DNA from: Promethearchaeota archaeon | GTDB taxonomy: Archaea; Asgardarchaeota; Lokiarchaeia; Sigyniarchaeales; SOKP01 | Assembly (NCBI GenBank): GCA_030612905.1 | Contig: JAUWNA010000048.1 | Span: 1-9,511, forward strand | Direction of reading: 5' to 3' | Length of the DNA stretch: 9,511 nucleotides | Part shown: piece by piece, positions 6,714-9,511 of the stretch | How positions within the stretch are numbered: the first letter of the stretch is position 1 | Layout: the number at the start of each line of letters is the position of its first letter | Program-made: the position numbers and the translations under genes | Notes under the pieces: model-generated | What the model saw: only the letters and a program-made list of their open reading frames with translations | What the model was told of the DNA's origin: nothing | Database searches by the model: none

Positions 6714-7373
6714 ATGAGTCAACAAAGACAAAGACAAAATCAAAGAAAAAATCAAAGACAAAGAAAACCAAGAAATCCTACCGAAGGATGGGTTCCAAAA
6801 ACGCGCTTGGGCGAATTAGTTAAAGAAGGGCTAATCACATTAGACAAAATATTTGCTAATAATCTCATTGTCAAGGAGAAACAAATTATTGATATTCTCC
6901 TCCCACAATTAAGTGAGAGCGTGGTTTCTATCTCCATGGTACAACAAATGACCGCTAGTGGTCAACGATCTAGGTTCAAAGCAGTTGTACTTGTCGGAAC
7001 GGACGGCTTTATTGGTGTAGGCTCAGCAAAGTCACGAGAAGTAGGACCGGCAATAAGAAAGGCAATTGATAGAGCAAAGCTTACTGTTATACCCGTTCTT
7101 AGAGGTTGTGGTAGTAAAGAATGTGGTTGTGGTCATACTCACAGCGTACCATTTAAGGTAGATGGAAAATGTGGTTCTGTGAAAATACGCTTAATCCCGG
7201 CGCCACAAGGAGTGGGGTTAGTTTGTGCAGATAAAGTTAAACAAGTATTAAAATTAGCCGGTATCGAAGATATCTGGAGCAAAACTTTCGGCGATACTAG
7301 AACAAGCGAAAATCTTGTAAAAGCTACTGTTACCGCGCTTAAAAATGCTCACAAATTTAATTTCAATTTATAG
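6714..7373 (+). CDS. rps5: 30S ribosomal protein S5 (uS5)
   Basis: S5 lies at the mRNA entry site and affects decoding accuracy. The 219-residue protein has an N-terminal Gln/Arg/Asn-rich tail (residues 2-20) of repeated QRQ units, then EGWVPKTRLGELVKEGLIT, the double-stranded-RNA-binding-like S5 domain (about 68-130: RSRFKAVVLVGTDGFIGVGS, KSREVGPAIRKAI) and the archaeal GCGSKECGCGHTHSVPFKV stretch. The C-terminal domain has GVGLVCADKVKQVLKLAGI and IEDIWSKTFGDTRTSENLV. GTGAG at 6704-6708 lies five bases before the ATG. The tail is more low-complexity than I expect for the family. Confidence 0.97.
   Translation: MSQQRQRQNQRKNQRQRKPRNPTEGWVPKTRLGELVKEGLITLDKIFANNLIVKEKQIIDILLPQLSESVVSISMVQQMTASGQRSRFKAVVLVGTDGFIGVGSAKSREVGPAIRKAIDRAKLTVIPVLRGCGSKECGCGHTHSVPFKVDGKCGSVKIRLIPAPQGVGLVCADKVKQVLKLAGIEDIWSKTFGDTRTSENLVKATVTALKNAHKFNFNL
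6721..6770 (+). repeat. CAAAGA-type simple repeat in the rps5 5' end
   Basis: The first codons of rps5 are built from imperfect CAAAGA/CAAAAT hexamers that encode Gln-Arg and Gln-Asn pairs. This looks like slippage-driven expansion in frame. It makes the N-terminal tail of S5 and does not disturb the rest of the protein. Confidence 0.6.
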
Positions 7374-7392
7374 ATGATGAGTGGTGTATATG

Positions 7393-7926
7393 ATGGCTGA
7401 AAATAAAGTTATAGTTAGAAAAAAATCTAAAATAAAAAAACCGAAACCTCCTGTCCTGTACTTCGCAGTTCGTATAAGAGGCGCACCAGGAATGAAACGC
7501 GTAATTTTAGACACATTGAAAATGCTGAGAATGCACAAGGTTAACCATGGAATTCTTATTTGGGGGGATGTAAGCTATGTTGGTATGCTTAAAAAATGTA
7601 AAGATTATATAGCTTATGGTGAAATCGACGAAAAAACACTGTTGAGATTATTGAGGGCAAGAGGGAAAGTAGAAGGAAATAAACCACTCACCGACGAGCA
7701 TATTAAAAATCTAACTAAATATAAGGATTTAAAAGAACTTACTAAAGCTTTAATATCTGGAGAAATTCAATACAAAACGAATGATATAACTAAAATTAAA
7801 CCCGTGTTTCGATTACACCCCCCAAGAAAAGGGCACCGCGGTACGATTAAAAAACATTATCGTGAAGGTGGCACCTTGGGATATGTAGAGCAATATATTA
7901 ATGTGATAATTCATAAAATGATTTAA
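7393..7926 (+). CDS. rpl30: 50S ribosomal protein L30 (uL30)
   Basis: Archaeal L30, homologous to eukaryotic L7, a 50S protein binding near domain II of 23S rRNA. The frame is open from a GTG at 7381 (181 aa). I choose the ATG at 7393 (177 aa), since GGTGT at 7383-7387 sits five bases before it, as before other genes here; the ATG at 7390 is possible but too close. Diagnostic parts are the ferredoxin-like L30 core (YFAVRIRGAPGMKRVILDTL, LRMHKVNHGILIW), then YGEIDEKTLLRLLRARGK, and the closing HPPRKGHRGTIKKHYREGG. A basic, lysine-rich N-terminal leader precedes the core. Confidence 0.95.
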   Translation: MAENKVIVRKKSKIKKPKPPVLYFAVRIRGAPGMKRVILDTLKMLRMHKVNHGILIWGDVSYVGMLKKCKDYIAYGEIDEKTLLRLLRARGKVEGNKPLTDEHIKNLTKYKDLKELTKALISGEIQYKTNDITKIKPVFRLHPPRKGHRGTIKKHYREGGTLGYVEQYINVIIHKMI

Positions 7927-7947
7927 TTAGAAAGGTGAAATAAAGCT

Positions 7948-8427
7948 ATGCGAAAATTCCCAAAAAAAGTTAGAAAAATGAGAGGGACCCGTACACATGG
8001 ATATGGTAGGGTAGGGCAACATCGAAAAGCAGGTCAGAGAGCTGGAAAAGGTAAAACAACTCAATGGAAGAAAAGTAAAAAATCCTATTATCTCAAGCAA
8101 AAAGAACTTGGGTTCCCAGACCCAGATTGGGATTTTGGAAAACGAGGTTTTAAAAGACCACAAGATATTAATCGTATTTATAAAGTAAACGCTCTAAATG
8201 TAAAAGATTTAGATTCAAAAATAGAAGAATTAACTAAAAATAACATAGCCTCAAAATCGGGAAATACTTATACGATTGATTTGAAAGACTTAAACATTCA
8301 AAAAATTTTAGGTCGTGGAGAAATTAATAAAAAAATTAATTTATCAGTTAAAAAAGCTTCTAAAAGAGCTATTGAGAAAATCGAATCCGCCGGTGGAAAA
8401 GTAACGCTTCTTTCAGAAGCTGAGTAA
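7948..8427 (+). CDS. rpl15: 50S ribosomal protein L15 (uL15)
   Basis: The archaeal/eukaryotic L27a-type L15, 159 aa, a 50S assembly protein with a long basic tail that penetrates the rRNA. The N-terminus holds KVRKMRGTRTHGYGRVGQHR and a Gly/Lys-rich AGQRAGKGK stretch. GKRGFKRP (residues 64-71) is the family hallmark. The globular C-terminal half contains LNVKDLDSKI, KILGRGEINKKINLSVKKAS and ESAGGKV near the end. GGTGA at 7934-7938 lies nine bases before the ATG. It is the last + strand gene of the operon. Archaea often have secY next, but here a T-rich tract and a convergent gene follow. Confidence 0.96.
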   Translation: MRKFPKKVRKMRGTRTHGYGRVGQHRKAGQRAGKGKTTQWKKSKKSYYLKQKELGFPDPDWDFGKRGFKRPQDINRIYKVNALNVKDLDSKIEELTKNNIASKSGNTYTIDLKDLNIQKILGRGEINKKINLSVKKASKRAIEKIESAGGKVTLLSEAE

Positions 8428-8440
8428 ATAACTCATTAAT

Positions 8441-8470
8441 TTATTTTGCTTATCTTTTTTATTTTTGTTT
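8441..8470 (+). terminator. T-rich transcription terminator after rpl15
   Basis: Runs of 4, 6, 5 and 3 thymines follow within 45 bases of the rpl15 stop. Archaeal RNA polymerase terminates at such oligo-T tracts without needing a hairpin, so this is the likely end of the ribosomal transcript. Confidence 0.6.
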
Positions 8471-8475
8471 ATTAG

Positions 8476-8503
8476 GAATTATTAGTATTTAATCTAATAA
8501 TTC
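8476..8503. repeat. Perfect inverted repeat across the stop codon of the convergent gene
   Basis: GAATTATTAG (8476-8485) and CTAATAATTC (8494-8503) are exact reverse complements, a 10-base-pair stem with an eight-base loop. The stop codon of the - strand gene (8489-8491) lies in the loop. It may act as a 3' end hairpin or RNA-stability element for that gene. The arms are AT-rich, so the hairpin would be weak. Confidence 0.5.
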
Positions 8504-9208
8504 TATAATTAGTTGAATTAATCCAGGTAATAAAAATATAAATCCTAAAGTGTTTCCAACTAAATGGATAGTTGTAAATATTATTCCCGAAAGATAGGAC
8601 GCAATAAAATATTCTATCGCAATAGAAACTATAAAACCACCGAATAAAGTGCTTAAAATATCATATATAAAAGTAATTGACCCACCTAAAACTCCAAATA
8701 TTAACATTATTTGAAAAATATACAAATCTTCCCTTGGCTTAAAATATTTTTTGTTGCCTAAATAATCTCTCGTAAGCCCACCTAACGCGCCAGTTAAAGT
8801 ATAATGCGCTAACTGGTAAAAGAAAAGTGGTGGCGGCGAAGGTCCGAATGGATTAAAAAAAGTAAATATGGTGGAACTTAACAACCCAACTATGGCTCCG
8901 TCCTTTTTGTTCATAGCGAAACCAGCTAAAAAGATCATCAAGGTAAAAATCTCAATGTTGGGAATATACGCCAACATATACCCCAAAACAACTGCCAAGG
9001 CCGAAAATGTGCCTATTAACGCAATTCGAAAACTTCTTTTATCTAACCAAACTGATTGACTAAAATCTTCAATCTCTTCGCTTCCACTATTGTTTTCAAA
9101 TGAGATGTTAGATTTTCCAAGTTCTTTAGATACTTCTGAATCAATACTCATCTTAGCCTTTATTCCTTCTTTGTTTGGCAAAATTCTACTTAAGTTTAGA
9201 TTTTTCAA
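8489..9208 (-). CDS. ECF-transporter S-component-like membrane protein
   Basis: A 239-residue membrane protein resembling the substrate-binding (S) subunit of energy-coupling-factor transporters, which take up vitamins or similar small molecules with a shared T subunit and ABC ATPases. A hydrophilic N-terminus of about 58 residues is followed by hydrophobic segments at about 61-81, 86-99, 104-118, 128-147, 162-188 and 206-237, compatible with the six-helix S fold. Helix 1 has small residues (GTFSA, 66-70) of the kind used to dock the T subunit. EIFTLMIFLAGFAMNKKDGA and the following FNPFG recall S components. Substrate is unknown, and no A or T subunit is visible. The start is uncertain: TTG at 9208 fits the nearest promoter-like element; ATG at 9151 (220 aa) would also work. 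Confidence 0.65.
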   Translation of the reverse strand: MKNLNLSRILPNKEGIKAKMSIDSEVSKELGKSNISFENNSGSEEIEDFSQSVWLDKRSFRIALIGTFSALAVVLGYMLAYIPNIEIFTLMIFLAGFAMNKKDGAIVGLLSSTIFTFFNPFGPSPPPLFFYQLAHYTLTGALGGLTRDYLGNKKYFKPREDLYIFQIMLIFGVLGGSITFIYDILSTLFGGFIVSIAIEYFIASYLSGIIFTTIHLVGNTLGFIFLLPGLIQLIIELLD

Positions 9209-9240
9209 AATTATTTGTACTGAATTTGATTAATTAATTA

Positions 9241-9274
9241 TTATTTTAAAATCTTATGAAATCAAATATTTAAA
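9241..9274 (-). promoter_or_regulatory. Candidate TATA elements for the ECF-like gene
   Basis: Read on the - strand, TTTAAATA (9274-9267) and TTTAAAATAA (9250-9241) resemble archaeal TATA boxes. With the usual spacing of about 25 bases, starts would fall near 9242 or 9217, giving a 5' leader of tens of bases or less to the TTG at 9208. The region is AT-rich throughout, so chance matches are likely. Confidence 0.35.
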
Positions 9275-9412
9275 TTTACAAGGTTTACAGGAGATTTTAT
9301 TGAATTCTACATTGATCCAAATAATATCTTTGAAGATATTGCTCTATTAATAAGTAATTGAAAGATTTTTGATGAAATCCCTCTTAACTCCATTAAAATC
9401 TGAGATCGATTA
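9260..9412 (+). pseudogene. Possible decayed reading frame of unknown family
   Basis: One + strand frame reads KFTRFTGDFIEF then YIDPNNIFEDIALLISN, stops at TGA (9359-9361), continues as KIFDEIPLNSIKI to a second TGA (9401-9403), then DRL before a TAG. The composition is protein-like and both TGAs could once have been Trp codons. There is no ATG, GTG or TTG at its beginning, and a TGA bounds it at 9257-9259. I do not recognise the family; chance is a real alternative. Confidence 0.25.
9323..9340. repeat. Palindrome AATATCTT-TG-AAGATATT
   Basis: Two perfect eight-base arms around a two-base centre, about 115 bases upstream of the TTG start of the - strand gene. It has the form of a dimeric regulator's operator, but AT-rich palindromes of this size also arise by chance. 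Confidence 0.3.
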
Positions 9413-9452
9413 TAGGAATCCTAACCTATTTGTTTCGAGCGCTATCCTTCAT

Positions 9453-9468
9453 AAAACCTTTTAAATTA
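9453..9468 (+). promoter_or_regulatory. Candidate + strand promoter near the window edge
   Basis: AAAACC followed by TTTTAAATTA resembles an archaeal BRE plus TATA box. A start near 9490 would read out of the window to the right. A small palindrome TCTACAGTAGA (9489-9499) and a run of six G (9501-9506) follow. Nothing downstream can be seen to confirm a gene. Confidence 0.3.
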
Positions 9469-9511
9469 ATCACTCTAGATCAATTCTATCTACAGTAGAA
9501 GGGGGGAATCA

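Larger units (their letters stand above)
9209..9511. other. 303-base stretch with no convincing gene
   Basis: No tRNA, rRNA or riboswitch fold was recognised on either strand. It contains the promoter-like elements of the - strand gene, a perfect short palindrome (9323-9340), an interrupted protein-like frame on the + strand (9260-9412) and a possible + strand promoter near the right edge. Confidence 0.6.

Noticed and set aside
7381..7392. GTG start for rpl30 at 7381
   Set aside because: The GTGGTGT stretch serves as the ribosome-binding site for the ATG at 7393.
8868..9059. 63-codon + strand frame opposite the ECF-like gene
   Set aside because: It is a mirror frame of a hydrophobic - strand protein, with no ribosome-binding site or family match.
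9305..9406. Short - strand frame starting near 9394 (MELRGISSKIF...)
   Set aside because: It has only about 28 codons, ends early, has no ribosome-binding site, and overlaps the more protein-like + strand frame.
9209..9511. Riboswitch upstream of the ECF-like gene
   Set aside because: ECF genes are often riboswitch-controlled in bacteria, but no known conserved core or GC-rich stem array is visible here.
1..9511. New defence, mobile or CRISPR system
   Set aside because: No transposase, integrase, direct-repeat array or terminal repeats were found; almost all sequence is core ribosomal genes.

Overview
The window is an archaeal ribosomal-protein cluster (the S10/spc-type operon) on the + strand, running from rps3 at the left edge to rpl15 near 8427. 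A convergent membrane-protein gene on the - strand and a 303-base stretch without a convincing gene follow it. The organism is clearly an archaeon: S4e, L32e and L19e are archaeal/eukaryotic-only proteins, an RNase P protein gene (Rpp29/Rnp1) sits between L29 and S17, and S14 is the short four-cysteine zinc form. The DNA is AT-rich, with a more GC-rich patch inside rps3. An Asgard-like or other uncultured lineage is possible from the look of the proteins, but I cannot place it from this sequence alone.

Layout: 1-5 is probably the stop of an upstream gene (rpl22 by usual order). Then follow rps3, rpl29, rnp1, rps17, rpl14, rpl24, rps4e, rpl5, rps14 (48 aa), rps8, rpl6, rpl32e, rpl19e, rpl18, rps5, rpl30 and rpl15. 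The genes are packed with gaps from -1 to 41 bases, several with touching or overlapping stop/start codons, so one polycistronic transcript with translational coupling is likely. All products except Rnp1 are ribosomal subunits. Rnp1 makes tRNA 5' ends, so the operon couples ribosome and tRNA production. A T-rich tract after rpl15 looks like the end of the operon.

Two usual neighbours are missing from their common positions: an SUI1/aIF1-type gene between rpl29 and rnp1, and secY after rpl15. The - strand gene instead encodes a six-helix-type protein resembling the substrate-binding S component of an ECF vitamin transporter. Its start lies beside AT-rich promoter-like elements.

The most unusual point is rps8. 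Homology and a well-placed ribosome-binding site both put its start at an AUA codon (4141), not at the first AUG (4162). Other points are a cysteine-rich L6, a CAAAGA-repeat N-terminus in S5, a strong inverted repeat across the stop codon of the transporter gene, and a protein-like but interrupted reading frame at 9260-9412. I saw no new defence system, CRISPR array, tRNA, rRNA or insertion sequence.
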